This document shows, one piece after another, positions 1 to 10,746 of a stretch of DNA of 64,000 nt. The translations under genes were made by a program, and so were the position numbers. The notes below the pieces were generated by a model that saw only the letters and a program-made list of their open reading frames with translations, was not told the DNA's origin and searched no databases. How positions within the stretch are numbered: the stretch's first letter is position 1; each line of letters starts with the position of its first letter. This stretch comes from Xenopus tropicalis (taxonomy: Eukaryota > Chordata > Amphibia > Anura > Pipidae): the NCBI RefSeq assembly GCF_000004195.4, contig NC_030683.2, positions 75,859,764-75,923,763 on the forward strand, given 5' to 3'.

Positions 1-240
1 ATGGTGAAATTTAAACTGCTGTCACTCTTGCAGCTTTGAGGCTACACTCACCAAACTTGAATCACATAGTCATGGGGTCAGTCTGAATGAAAATGGGCAC
101 CCAAAAGTGGATGGAGCTACTAACAGCCAATCAGATTTTACCTTTTGACTTTCAATGGAGGAAATACAACCTGCTGCCATTCTCACAGTAATAACGCCAG
201 GGTCCCCAAACACCTTCGGCCCAATCTCCTAACCGATATG
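1..240 (-). repeat. copy of the ~158-bp vertebrate tandem repeat unit, reverse orientation
   Basis: Reading on the minus strand gives ...CCCCATGACTATGTGATTC, AAGTTTGG, GAGTGTAGCCTCAAAGCTGC and AAATCTGATTGGCTGTTAG, the same blocks in the same order as the tandem array at 15868-16480. It is cut by the left window edge and abuts the 3' end of a PLE. Confidence 0.6.
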
Positions 241-1662
241 TGTAATGAGTAGCACCACATGGATTAAAAAACTTAAAAAGCCTTTATTCCAACATGAATA
301 ATACAAGCAAAGTTTCAAGCAGCAACAGGCCTTTTTTTCAAGCTCACTGACACTTTAGTTACAAGATAACACTGCCATCTATTGGTAATAATGTATAATT
401 ACAAATAACCAAATAGCTTACAGATACAAATAGATACACATGTATATATACTTTGTGTCTCTTATTAAGAAACATGATAAAAAAAGTATCTGTAAAAAAT
501 AAAAGATAAAAGAATAAAACCACAATTAAAACCAATCTCATGGAAAAATGGCCTGTAAATCGTATTCCCTATTCAAACCATTAGGTGTCAAAGTTTCTAG
601 GTGACTGATTCACATAGCCTCCTTTCTGAGTAACTCCTTAACTCTATCAATCAATTGTCTCAGTTTTAGTACGTTGGTCTATCACCTGGAAATAATAGCA
701 ACTGTTGCTCTTCTTTGTTACTGCCTAAATCTGAATTAACGATCCATGAACTGACTGTTTTTGTTCTTTTATAGGCAGTGTCGGACTGAGAAGGCAGGGG
801 CCCAACCGAAAACTCTGGACCATGGGCCCACTCTGAAAACTTTAATTCCTCCTCTCTTCCTTCAAACTCTTTATTTTCCTAGTCTCTTTTTTCTACATAC
901 TATACTCTATACTTCTATCAATCAAGTTTCCTTGTCCCATACTAAAATAGGGAATGACCATGAAATAATCTAAATAGTTAGAAACAAGAGGGCCCACTGA
1001 CACCTGGGCCCACCGGAAGTTTTCCTGGTATCTTGGTGGGCCAGTCCAACACTGTTTATAGGACATTAGTGGCAGTGGTTTAAAACACTCCACATCTGGG
1101 ATTTGTGAAAAAAAACTCCTCCAAGGACCAATCAAATTATTGAACCCGTCTAAATCATTCATACACCATCAATAAAATGATACCAACAAAGACAATATTC
1201 ACGTGAATTGTATTTCTTTTCAAATATGTTCATGAAGATGTTAGTATAGGATGGGGCCACATCGGAAACCATGTTGGTCCCCCTGAGTTGAATGAAATAT
1301 TGATCCTGGAACAGAAAAAAGTTATTATATAGAATCAACTCAAAGCATTTTATTGCAACATTTTTTTGAACACCATCCAGTGCCTCATCCCTCTCTGATT
1401 GGATACGGACAGCCTCCACACCCCCATTCCTTATGCTCTGTAATTTATTTAAAAAAATCACCAGTATCTCTAATATATGATGCATATTGCATCACATATG
1501 GATTGATGATCCATATAAAAGGTGCGTGCTTCAGTCTCTTGTGTATTTTGGGGAGAAAATAGAACACCAGAGTTATCAGATGATCAATCACCAAATACCT
1601 TGCCAATTGTTCATCTATCACTTTCAAATGCAACGTTTCCATTACCAACTCTGTCACTCTTA
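215..1662 (-). mobile_element. broken Neptune-type Penelope-like element (RT, GIY-YIG end, 3' hairpin)
   Basis: The minus strand carries, in order, an RT fragment (1662-1064) with YFLPKIHKRLKHAP, SYIRDTGDFFK, QLRGTNM...APSYTNIFMNIFEKKY and WYHFIDGV. After a nested hAT MITE come the C-terminal end of a GIY-YIG nuclease (ISHLETLTPNGLNREYDL, 640-545), then a 3' region with the string CTTGAAAC and AATAAAGG at 320-280. The catalytic FIDD of PLE reverse transcriptases reads FIDG here (Gly codon 1165-1167), and stops and frameshifts are scattered through it. RT-to-GIY-YIG order is the known PLE layout. Confidence 0.72.
776..1054. mobile_element. hAT-type MITE (279 bp) with 8-bp target duplication
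   Basis: The element begins CAGTGTCGGACTG and ends CAGTCCAACACTG, inverted termini typical of hAT elements. The exact duplication TTTATAGG flanks it at 768-775 and 1055-1062. It interrupts the PLE remnant, so it is younger than that insertion. Confidence 0.85.
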
Positions 1663-1691
1663 AGTGCTATACTACTTTTGCCATGTATGGA

Positions 1692-2750
1692 GCGTATGCT
1701 ATAAAAATATCCTTGTGACTTTTTTAAGTGGGACAGACAGGTAGACAGTTGAAAGAAGGGATCGGTAAAAACACATCAGAAATAAGACATAATGTAAGAT
1801 ACATAAAATAGCCCGGTTGATATTTCAAATTCTGCAACAGGTTCCTAACCACGCTAAAATGTTGATAAAATAAAGAATGTTTAAAGATGCACTAGGTGCA
1901 TATGTAAGCCAGAGACATTAATGGCAAAACGGTTTGCAGTTTGTAATGATTTAAATGTCCTTTTTACTTTTAGAGTTTACTAGTGAACTTTATACAAGGA
2001 CACGTGATTCATATTTGAGATTAAGAATATAACAAAATAAAAAAAACCTTCCCTCGGAATTGTTGCCAAACTAGGGATCTATAATGGTGGTTTATCTATT
2101 GTGATAATAGCAACATTTACCTGTGAGTGTGGAAATATATACGAAATAGAGTGATAGTACTCATCGCAACTGCCCATAAAGCTCTTACTCTTGAATGAGA
2201 GGTCAAGAGAAATATCCCCTACATATGCGTTTGATTTGTTGAACTGTTACAATTTTGTTTTTGTTATGTTTCTCTGACCCTCTGGATTGTTACACTTTGC
2301 TTTTTGATTAGTTACAGGGGAGGTGATACGCACACACAAGGTAACTTGCAACAGAGTAACAAAATCCAGAATCTGCTGGCTAGAGTATAGCCTGTAATAT
2401 TCCTCTAATAGGTATAGTGATATTTGTGGTTTTAACACCTTCTTTATCTTTTCTTTTTGAATTTTAAAAGCTAAGATTTTAACTCAGGTTAAATAAAAGT
2501 GGTTTTAAAAATCTAAACAGGTGTGCCTAGATTTTAGGTGTGTCTCCATTACTTTCAGTTCATAACTTTGACAAAGGCTGGTGTAACAGCCAAAACGTTA
2601 GTTCACGTGTCTGACATTAAAATATTTTCTCTTATTTTCATAGACCTGAGTGTGCGACTTCTATTTTTTTCTGTATGCTTTTTTCTGAACTTTGCACCCA
2701 GGCATTCTTTGTTTCTGGTTTCGTGAGTGCCGGCTGTTCCACTATGTATA
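1692..2750 (+). mobile_element. second PLE remnant, plus strand (GIY-YIG pieces and 3' end)
   Basis: 1700-1800 translates as VGQTGRQLKEGIGKNTSEIR, the GIY-YIG core of Neptune-like PLEs. Around 2565-2745 there is a PLE-type 3' end: hairpin GGCTG...CAGCC followed by AAAACGTT, then TGAGTGCCGGC. The middle is decayed and I could not trace the frame through it, so the two ends may be separate insertions. Confidence 0.5.
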
Positions 2751-2774
2751 TATATATGTATGTGTGTGTGTGTG
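2738..2774. repeat. TA/TG dinucleotide microsatellite
   Basis: Alternating TATATA, TGTATG and TGTGTG steps directly after a PLE 3' end. Confidence 0.7.
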
Positions 2775-2956
2775 AATAGATAGATGTATAGTTTTATTCA
2801 GATTTTTAACTTGTATAGGTCTAACAATTTGTTTGGCAATTTTAAATGAACTTGTCATGCATGTCTTTAAATTACAAATTTGAATATTGATAGAACAAAT
2901 GTATCAAATGTAATTGAATTATTAATCTTAGTCACAAGATGGCGATAAAAGACATA

Positions 2957-3440
2957 TATATATATATATAAGTAAAGAATGTCGGCACTCACAGGGTTTC
3001 TTTAACTGGTTCACAAAAAGAATAAACAAACATAAATAGATGCAAGTGGTGAGATTTATTAATCCTATGTTTCATTTCCCTACTGGAACCTTCATCAGGG
3101 AAACAAGAAAGCGTACATAGCAGTGTTTAAATGCGTACTTTGGCACGATATTTGAACCCATCACTGTCCCACATAACTGTAGGTAAAAAGTGTCCTTAAA
3201 CCGAAAATAGTTGTTGCATAAAATCAAGCATATCCATAAAAAAAGACTTGTGTTTCTGTATAGTTACCATACTTCCTCAAAAGGCGATTACTTGCATTAA
3301 TACCATCTCCACTGGGGGATAGAGGGTATCTAGTGTGCCCAAGTCCACCTCCCCCCAATCCTCCATGTGAATTGCAAGCAACTTCTACAGTCGTTATCAC
3401 ATACTAACATGGTGTTGATCCTGGGGAAGCAAGGTGGACG
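2957..3440 (-). mobile_element. PLE 3'-terminal fragment with CTGATGA hairpin
   Basis: On the minus strand, CTGATGAAGGTTCCAG is followed by TAGGGAAATGAAAC and then TTAATAAATC, and the fragment ends in GTGAGTGCCGACATTC (2970-3130). The same layout of hairpin, GAAAC, AATAAA-like signal and GAGTGCCG recurs in three other PLE ends here. Sequence to 3440 looks like its upstream region but has no clear frame. Confidence 0.55.
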
Positions 3441-3587
3441 TACATCTTTTTACTATTTTTGTGCAGAGTAACACAATGGTTAGAGATCACCTCCATGGGT
3501 GATATGGATAGTTTCTTTTACAGTTTCCCATGTTATATGCCCCTTGTCCAGAAACCTTAAATAAAGTTTTACTAACAGCACTGCACT

Positions 3588-4061
3588 GCTTTGACATCCT
3601 TACCCCGGTGGTTTCACAACAGTTCACACTTCCAGTCATGTACATAGAAGGATTAACACCTGCATCAATGAGAATCATGGTACTATTGTGACTGGATCAT
3701 ACCTTCTTACACCTGTCAGTTTCAGCCAACACCTAAACTGTTCAATGGAACAGTATGATTTGATGCCTGTGACTGTATTACCCCCAAGGGTTTAAAAGTC
3801 TGGGAATTCCCTACTAGTCATTTGAACTGAAGAAGCCACTTGGATGAGTGGTCAGGGCCAGATTTGTAAGCCGGGCGCCCTGAGGCCGCCCCCTGTCCGT
3901 CGCCCCCCCCTTCCCGCGCCTTTCCACATCCCCAGGCCTGTGAGTGGTAAAACATTTTCAAGAAAAAACTCAGAAAAGTCCAGTTGTTTTAGACTTAATT
4001 CTATTAGATACTGTATATCATGACCTGGATGAATGAGAATTGTCATAGACACTTCTAAGTT
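3588..4061 (+). mobile_element. terminal-repeat fragment of the Penelope family seen at 56.7-60.7 kb
   Basis: Matches the inverted end at 60420-60748 block for block: TTTGACATCCTTACCCCGG, CACTTCCAGTCATGTAC, TTTGAACTGAAGAAGCCACT, CAGAAAAGTCCAGTTG and TAGATACTGTATATCATGAC. It is more diverged than the copies at 56-60 kb and is split by an 88-bp hAT MITE. Confidence 0.85.
3853..3940. mobile_element. 88-bp hAT-type MITE with 8-bp target duplication
   Basis: Termini CAGGGCCAG and CCAGGCCTG flanked by exact TGAGTGGT (3845-3852 and 3941-3948). The intact family sequence elsewhere in the window has a single TGAGTGGT at this point, which confirms the insertion. Confidence 0.9.
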
Positions 4062-4299
4062 ATATTTCTTACTTTCATCAATGATTGTAGTATATTTTAT
4101 AATTTCATTCTTACGTCCTCTGCTTCACAATGGACTGTTCTTACTACTGCAGAGGCCTACAGCACCCAGTGGCGCCCCTTGAAGCCTTTGAAAAAGTGAT
4201 ATAAAATTGCTTGAGGTTTTTTTCTAAGCACTTTTGGAATTTAAATTGATTATTTTTTCAGTTTCAGAGTTATTTATTAGTTTATTAAAGGAAAATTAA

Positions 4300-4690
4300 G
4301 AGACAATGTAGGTCTCTATAAGAATATATATTGCATAAAACAGCTCATATTTAAAACCCTGCTTCATCTAAATAAACCATTTCCATAAAAATATTATTTT
4401 TAATAGTATGTGCCATTAGGTGATCCTAAATAAAAAATTGCCACTTTAAGTACTAAGGGCCGCCTCTTGGGATCATAGGATTCACAGTGCACACAAACAA
4501 ACCAGGGGCACACACACATTAGGTCACATCAGCCTATCAGTGGGCAAAGTTCTGTGTTTTACTTCCACGCTTCTTCCTGTTACAGTTAGAGCTGCATTAT
4601 TTCTGGTGAGGTGATCTCTGAGGGAGCACCCAGCCCATAACAAAATGGTGGCGCAAGGAAAAAGATGTTAAAGAGCAATTTTCACTCATA
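4300..4690. repeat. dispersed Xenopus-type repeat, family not named
   Basis: A block with GCATAAAACAGCTCATATTT, CCCTGCTTCATCTAAATAAA and ATTAGGTCACATCAGCC reads as a high-copy frog repeat that I recognise by pattern. Ends and target duplication were not resolved. Confidence 0.45.
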
Positions 4691-5262
4691 TATATATATA
4701 TATTCCAGCTTTGTAGGATTCTTTAATAGGCAACTTAATATGATACAAACTGTTAGTTAAGTATTCATCCTTGGGGTATAATTTTACTGTAACTGCTAAT
4801 ACAATGAATGAAGTAACAACAGCACCACCTGCTGGTCACTTTAGTACTGCTCATTGCCATCTCCTTTAGGGGCAAAGCAACATCAGAAAAATTCTCTATC
4901 ATCCTTCTAAAAGTATGTTTCTCTGACTGTACAGTTACAGGAACTGACCAGCAGGCGGCGATGTTGTTACAAAATTCTGATGAAACCTTTCTCATGTATG
5001 TGATAATGGTACAAAAAAAAGTACATGATATATTGTTAATTGGTAGTATACTGGCCAGTCCATGTTTACATAGTTATGTATGTATATATGTATATCTAGA
5101 TAGACAAGATCGTGATCTCCTGAGGAAAATTTTGAAAGCATTGATCATAACTATTATTGGAATATTGAACTTCTGGCCTTGTACAGTTCAGAATGTTTAT
5201 TTTCAGTATACATAATTTAGCATTTCTCACAGCATTCTTCTTTTTTATTTCTCCTTTGAGTA

Positions 5263-5590
5263 CAGGTATCGGACCCCTTATCCAGAAACCCGTTATCCAG
5301 AAAGCTCCAAATTACGGAAAGCCGGTCTTGCATAGACTCCATTTTAATCAAATAATCCAGAATTTTAAAACTGATTTCTTTTTTCTCTGTAGTAATAAAA
5401 CAGTACCTTGTAATTGATCCCAACTAAGATATAAATAATCCTTATTGGATGCAAAATAATACTAGTGGGGTTAATTAATATTTTATTGATTTTTTAGCAG
5501 ACTTAAGATATGGAGATCCAAATTACGGAAAGACCCCTTATCCGGAATACCCTTGGTCCAGAGCATTCTGGATAACGGGTCCTTTACCTG
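5263..5590. mobile_element. TA-flanked CAGGTATSGG MITE, copy 1
   Basis: Starts CAGGTATCGGACCCCTTATC and ends ...GGGTCCTTTACCTG with TA on both sides. Internal blocks TTATCCAGAAACCCGTTATC and TTAATTAATATTTTATTG recur in the other copies. The element is one long imperfect inverted repeat, so both strands look alike. Confidence 0.85.
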
Positions 5591-5599
5591 TATAATATC

Positions 5600-7060
5600 A
5601 GAGTTATTTAGGTGTAACCCTTTCTTGGCACAGCTCTGCAGAAGTTGGATTATATTCACTCCTCTGGCCTGTGCTTTGTTCAGGAGATGCATGAATTCCC
5701 CTTTTTCAGCCCGGGGGTCATAAAAAGAGCATACTATCATCATATGCAATAATCTTCTTTTTTTACTGCTCTTATTCAGTACTGCCATTTTCTCTGAAAT
5801 GTGTTTTTTAAAGTTACACTGACCTCAAACCACCTACCTGGTAAGTAAATAGGGCCACGTATACCAGAAAATATGCACATTTCATTTCCTATGCCACTCT
5901 AATTCAGAAAACAATACAGTAGTCTACTCGCAGCACACAGATCAAGGCTTATTGATAATTGTTTGCCATAGGTCACTGCACTTGGAGAAATTATCCAAAG
6001 TGATACCAGCACAATAAATAATTATGAACAATATAATGGAAACTCAGCAGAGAAAATAGAAACATAGCCGTGAAAACTGCAAAATGCTAAACTTTATTGA
6101 TTCTAAAAATATGCATTAAATGATATATATGATTAGGAGGACCAATAAGTAGCAATTTCTTAACACTCAATAAAATAATAAAACAGGAATTTTTAATAAA
6201 ATACATGAATCTGCAAGACTCATGTTTTTACTCCACCCATAACTGTCATATTGCATCATTTCAGTAGTATTTGAATTGCACCTGTGCAGTAATCCAGTTT
6301 TTCAGTTAATGGGTGTAATTAAGCCCTCGCCCAGCAATTAGTAGGGTTTAGTATATGTGACCTGAATAACTTTGAAAAACAAATATGAAAAAAACTTTAA
6401 CATAGCAACATTGTAATACAATGATCCATATAATACAGGTACATGTTCCTATGGAAAAAGCAGTTCCTGGCCGTTGTTTTACTATACTTGCTAGTGACTG
6501 GTAAATTTAGTTAATTAGAATTTATGTTTTGTGCTTTCCTACAGTGGTCGACTGAGTAGTTTTTGTTTAGTTGTACATGTTTTATTGGATTTGATAATAC
6601 CTTATGGAATGCTGAAACCTGATTATTCTGATTGAATGAAGGCAGTTGTCTTGGACATCGTCTGGATGAGAGGATAGTCCTTGAAAAGTTTTGTTGTTTT
6701 CCGAATGAATGATTTCTGCTAACGTAATATAAAGTAAGATGGGGCCCAAGAAATGCAGGGCCAATGCATGTATTTGCATGCTTTATTTCACCGTATCACT
6801 GCCATTCCAACCTAAATAATTAAACTACACCTTCTAAGATTCCCATATCTTTACCAGTAGGTGTCAATTTAAATTATAAAATCCACGATAAGTTATAATG
6901 TCCAGTTGGATTATAATTGAACTAATAAAATATTTCCAGCTTTATATTAAAAACTACTTAAAACCAATTGGTCATTGAGGCTCCTTGGGCCATACAATAC
7001 AATTCATATATGCAGAATGTATTTTGCTTTAAAAGTTCTTTATCTCTATCACCCCATCTT
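5600..7060. other. no gene seen
   Basis: AT-rich DNA with only short frames lacking family features. No intact transposon end was recognised. Confidence 0.6.
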
Positions 7061-7067
7061 GATTATA

Positions 7068-7395
7068 CAGGTATAGGACCCCTTATCCAGAATGCTCGGG
7101 ACCAAGGGTATTCCGGATAAGGGGTCTTTCCGTAATTCGGATCTCCATACCTTAAGTCTACTATAAAATCAATAAAACATTAATTAAACCCGATAGGATT
7201 GTTTTGCATCCAGTAAGGATCATTTATATCTTAGTTGGGATCAATTACAAGGTAGTGTTTTATTATTACAGAGAAAAAGGAAATCAGTTTTAAAATTCTA
7301 AATTATTTGATTAAAATGGAGTCTATGGGAGATGGCCTTTCCGTAATTCTGAGCTTTCTGGATAATGGGTTTCTGGATAAGGAATCCCATACCTG
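7068..7395. mobile_element. TA-flanked CAGGTATSGG MITE, copy 2
   Basis: CAGGTATAGGACCCCTTATC ... GGAATCCCATACCTG between TA dinucleotides, 328 bp, the same length as copy 1 and with the same internal order. Confidence 0.88.
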
Positions 7396-7892
7396 TATTA
7401 GTATGTACTCTATAGGCATGCATATAAATGTAGCAGGGTCATGTTTAGCTGCTGCCTAATTATGTGCAACTGCTTGTTGTGGAATGCCTTGTTTTTTTCC
7501 TTACTCTTTGTGGGCCTATCAAGGGTTAAAGCAGTTATTATATTCTCCCCATGTGTGTCTATTCTCTGCTTCATCTTCCTGTTGGAATTCCCACATGGGT
7601 ATTTTATTATGTATACCACTATACTGTAATGCTGTCACATTCTGTGTTTTAACATAAGTCTACTACACATTCTACTACTCATGACACATCCCTGTATACT
7701 TATATAGCCCTGGTTTTAATTTAAGGAAATTTATTGCAGATAATTTTACATATTTATCTACTGTATGCAGTTATGACAAAGCATGTTAAACATTCAGATT
7801 ATAAGAACAGATGAGGGCTTGGCAAGGCAAGGCAAGGTTTGGATATAGCTATAATCTGAAAATTGTTCAACATGTTTTGGCATACCTGGTGA

Positions 7893-9706
7893 CTATGTGG
7901 GCTATATTGACTCACATAATATAATCAGACATATTACATTTTATTTGATCAGGATCTAGGCAGGAATGTAACAGTTGCATGGGAGCCAAGGAGTGTAGAG
8001 TGCACAGTAAGACCCTAATTAATTTGATCATTTTAAAAAATAGATATTATTCTTCTGTGTAGCTTAGCTCCCAAAATTTTAATCTATTGTCCCTTTACAC
8101 ATTTGTTTAGTCAAAAGGTCTCTAATATGCCAGTGCAATCACCGCAGAAAGTAAAATAAGATGTGAACTGGTAATTGGAAAAGAGTTTGATGGGAGATAT
8201 ACTGTATTTCCCCAGATTAATCTCCTACTCACTCATGTACAGCTGTCCTGAGTGGGTTAATTCCACTAGGAAGTCTCACCTGGGGAGGTAATTAGCAAGT
8301 TAGATCTGCTAGCAGCCAGAGTAAGTGGGTCCCCAGACTGAGAACTGAGACCTGAGAGAGGAAAGGTCTATGCTTATGTCAAAGAGCTTGGAGTGCTGCT
8401 GGTTTTTCATCCCCAAAAAAAGGACTCCGTTAAGGTATGGTGAGTTGTACCTGGAGTTGTTTTTTTTTGGGTGTAGCTGGGAAGTAGGGGACCAGTAATA
8501 GAGAGGGAAAGTAGCCCGTGTAGTAGTTAAAGCCCAAGTGTGGCAATGGTTTTGTTTTATTTATGCTCCTGTGTAGTGATGAGCGAATTTTTTCGCTGTG
8601 TGAGGAAATAAAAAAAAGGAAAAAATTAGTTGCGGTTGTGTCAAAAAAGTTGTGGACACATCAAAAAAAGTTGCACACGTCAAAACAATAATGCAAAGCG
8701 AAATGGGACAACTTCATTCATCACTACTTCTATGTGGCAACAGTGTCTGAAACTGTGTATAATAAATTGACTTTTCAATGCTAAAAATCTGTCTGCTCAT
8801 CTGATCCTGAAATTCTGTCCCACCTTGGAGTCACTTTGGCAGTTCATACCAAATGATTCAATGACTGGGTTTACACCAGAGGCAATCCTGCATGACCTTC
8901 TGTGTCTTACAAGAAAGTGACTACAGTCTGACCTCACTACAGCTCATCAAGAAGTGGTAAGATCGTCATAGAATGGTACAGAAAAACTCTACCCTGAGAT
9001 CTCCAGTGTAGGGTTGGACAGGCAGACCCCTAGGATATGACCCAGATGGTGGAACTGGTGGAGAGGTATGTGGCTACTGGGGGCTACCTAGGAGAGGGAA
9101 CTTCCCCACAGTACCCTGGCAAGGCCCTGAGACTGCAAGTATATCCTGGTAAGACTGTTTCAGTTGTTAAAGGAGTGGTTTCCCAAAGTAACAGGGACAG
9201 AAACTCTGATGTGACCACTGAATTTTAATTCAGATGCCAAGGCTAGAGTGGTGCCTAGTCAGGGGTGAGAGGTCCGAATTACCTCCCCAGGTGAGACTTC
9301 CTAATGGAATTAACCCACTCAGGACAGCTGTACATGAGTGAGTAGGAGATTCATCTGGGGGAAATACATCTCCCATCAAACTCTTTTCCAGTTACCAGTT
9401 CACATCTTATTTTACTTTCTGCAGTGATTGCACTGGCATATTAGAGACCTTTTGACTAAACAAATGTCTAAAGGGACAATAGATTAAAATTTTGGGAGCT
9501 AAGCTACACAGAAGAATAATATCTATTTTTTTAAAATGATCAAATTAATTAGGGTCTTAGTGTGCACTCTGCACTCCTTGGCTTCCATGCAACTGTTACA
9601 TTCCTGCCTAGATCCTGATCAAATGAAATTTGAATTGGTGGAAGAGTAAAAAACTCAAAAACATAATATGTCTGATTATATTATGTGAGCCAATATAGCC
9701 TCATAG
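7893..9706. repeat. long inverted repeat: arms 7893-8293 and 9277-9706, spacer 983 bp
   Basis: The left arm (CTATGTGGGCTATATTGACT ... GTCTCACCTGGGGAGGTAATT) reappears reversed in the right arm (AATTACCTCCCCAGGTGAGA ... CAATATAGCCTCATAG). Agreement is high across about 400 bp, with a roughly 33-bp insertion in the right arm near 9625. The spacer looks like retroelement DNA: AATAAA at 8761, and a short frame at 9037-9228 with LVERYVATGG that could be a gag scrap. The right arm ends where a gag zinc-knuckle remnant begins. Confidence 0.8.
8573..8727. mobile_element. small TIR element, GTAGTGATGAGCGAA family, copy 1
   Basis: Ends GTAGTGATGAGCGAA and CATTCATCACTAC are inverted repeats. The inner GCGAAATGGGACA block recurs in relatives at 23744-23928 and 54243-54787. 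Confidence 0.65.
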
Positions 9707-9714
9707 AGAGAGAA

Positions 9715-10302
9715 GGGTGCTACAATGTTGTCAGTGTAGAGAGTTTGGTCATTTTGATGCTTATTGCCCCCTAACAACAGGGTCTATAGACTGTAGTTGG
9801 GGAAGACAAAAGTCCCTGTGGTGGACACAATTAACTCTCTGAACTCACGGGTTAGGGTTATTTGCATACATGGGAACACAAAAGACTACCCAACTGCTGT
9901 GGTCATGATTGCAACCCCATTTGGAACTTTTTAGTATCTAGTCAGGTTGGTAAAAATCTAATGCATGCTGTTATACTGGGAAGAGTTTTTCCATTGTTTT
10001 GGCAGCTGTGGGATGGGGTAAGTAACTCTGAAAATGGGACCCTGAGGGAGGCAGAGAAACCCTTTGCACCCAGTGAGAATGCTGGAAAGGCTGAGGTAAC
10101 TGCTGATTTTTCCACACCCCTGGAAGTGTTTGATGGCCTTGAAGAAGAATTACAGGAGGGTGATGGGGTACTTGTCAGGCTGGCTGTTGAATTGGGACTG
10201 CAGGAGTTAACTGTCTGTGTGTTTGAAGAGCCTGAGACTGCAAGAGTTAACTGTCTGTGCATGTTTGAAGAGCTTGCTGTTCAACCTATGAGAGCCTATT
10301 AG
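9715..10302 (+). pseudogene. retroelement gag zinc knuckle and protease remnant
   Basis: Near 9730 one frame reads CCQCREFGHFDAYCP, a CCHC zinc knuckle (C-x2-C-x4-H-x4-C). About 130 bp on, another frame reads TAVVMIATPFGTFLV, then MHAVILGRVFPLFWQLWDG, resembling the C-terminal part of a Ty3/gypsy retropepsin region, and continues as an acidic 146-codon frame (9862-10302). Frame changes between the two show decay. Confidence 0.5.
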
Positions 10303-10309
10303 GATTTCT

Positions 10310-10711
10310 ACACCTTACCAAAGGCCAATCAGCATGCATCACAGCTTTTTAAAGCCCAAACTGACCTTCCTTCCCTGCCAGATCAATTTGTTTCTGGGAG
10401 TTGCTAATGGTGTCTGCGTGTAGTGAGAAAACTACCTTCTTATCGTGAATATCATTGTGTTTTGGTAATTCTTTTGAATAACCCTTTCTTACACTGACCA
10501 TCCCTAGTTTCTGACTAGGTACTATAAGCAGCTGTCGGTGTCTGTGCAGCTAAACATTACAGCCAGTTAGAGCAGCTGCTCTCTTATAACTCTCCCAGCC
10601 TAACATCTCTTTTGCACAGAGAGGGAGGGGGTGTGAGTACTCAGAAGTGCCTTCAGCCATAGGAATCCATTCAGCACATTCAGTTTTTTTAACATATTGA
10701 TCTGGCTGCAA
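10310..10711 (+). other. probable leader/LTR-side sequence of the gypsy remnant
   Basis: No coding potential. It sits directly before a gag-like ATG at 10712 (MDSAEAKKL then stop), so it is likely the 5' part of the same old retroelement. LTR ends were not identified. Confidence 0.3.
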
Positions 10712-10746
10712 TGGATTCTGCAGAGGCTAAAAAGCTATAGATAATA

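Noticed and set aside
7410..7619. Minus-strand frame starting VYIIKYPCG, possibly a PLE GIY-YIG N-terminus
   Set aside because: Only the first few residues fit and no YIG/YVG or EH motif follows.
9037..9228. Small gene for a 63-residue protein
   Set aside because: Lies between inverted-repeat arms in LTR-like DNA and looks like a gag scrap at best.
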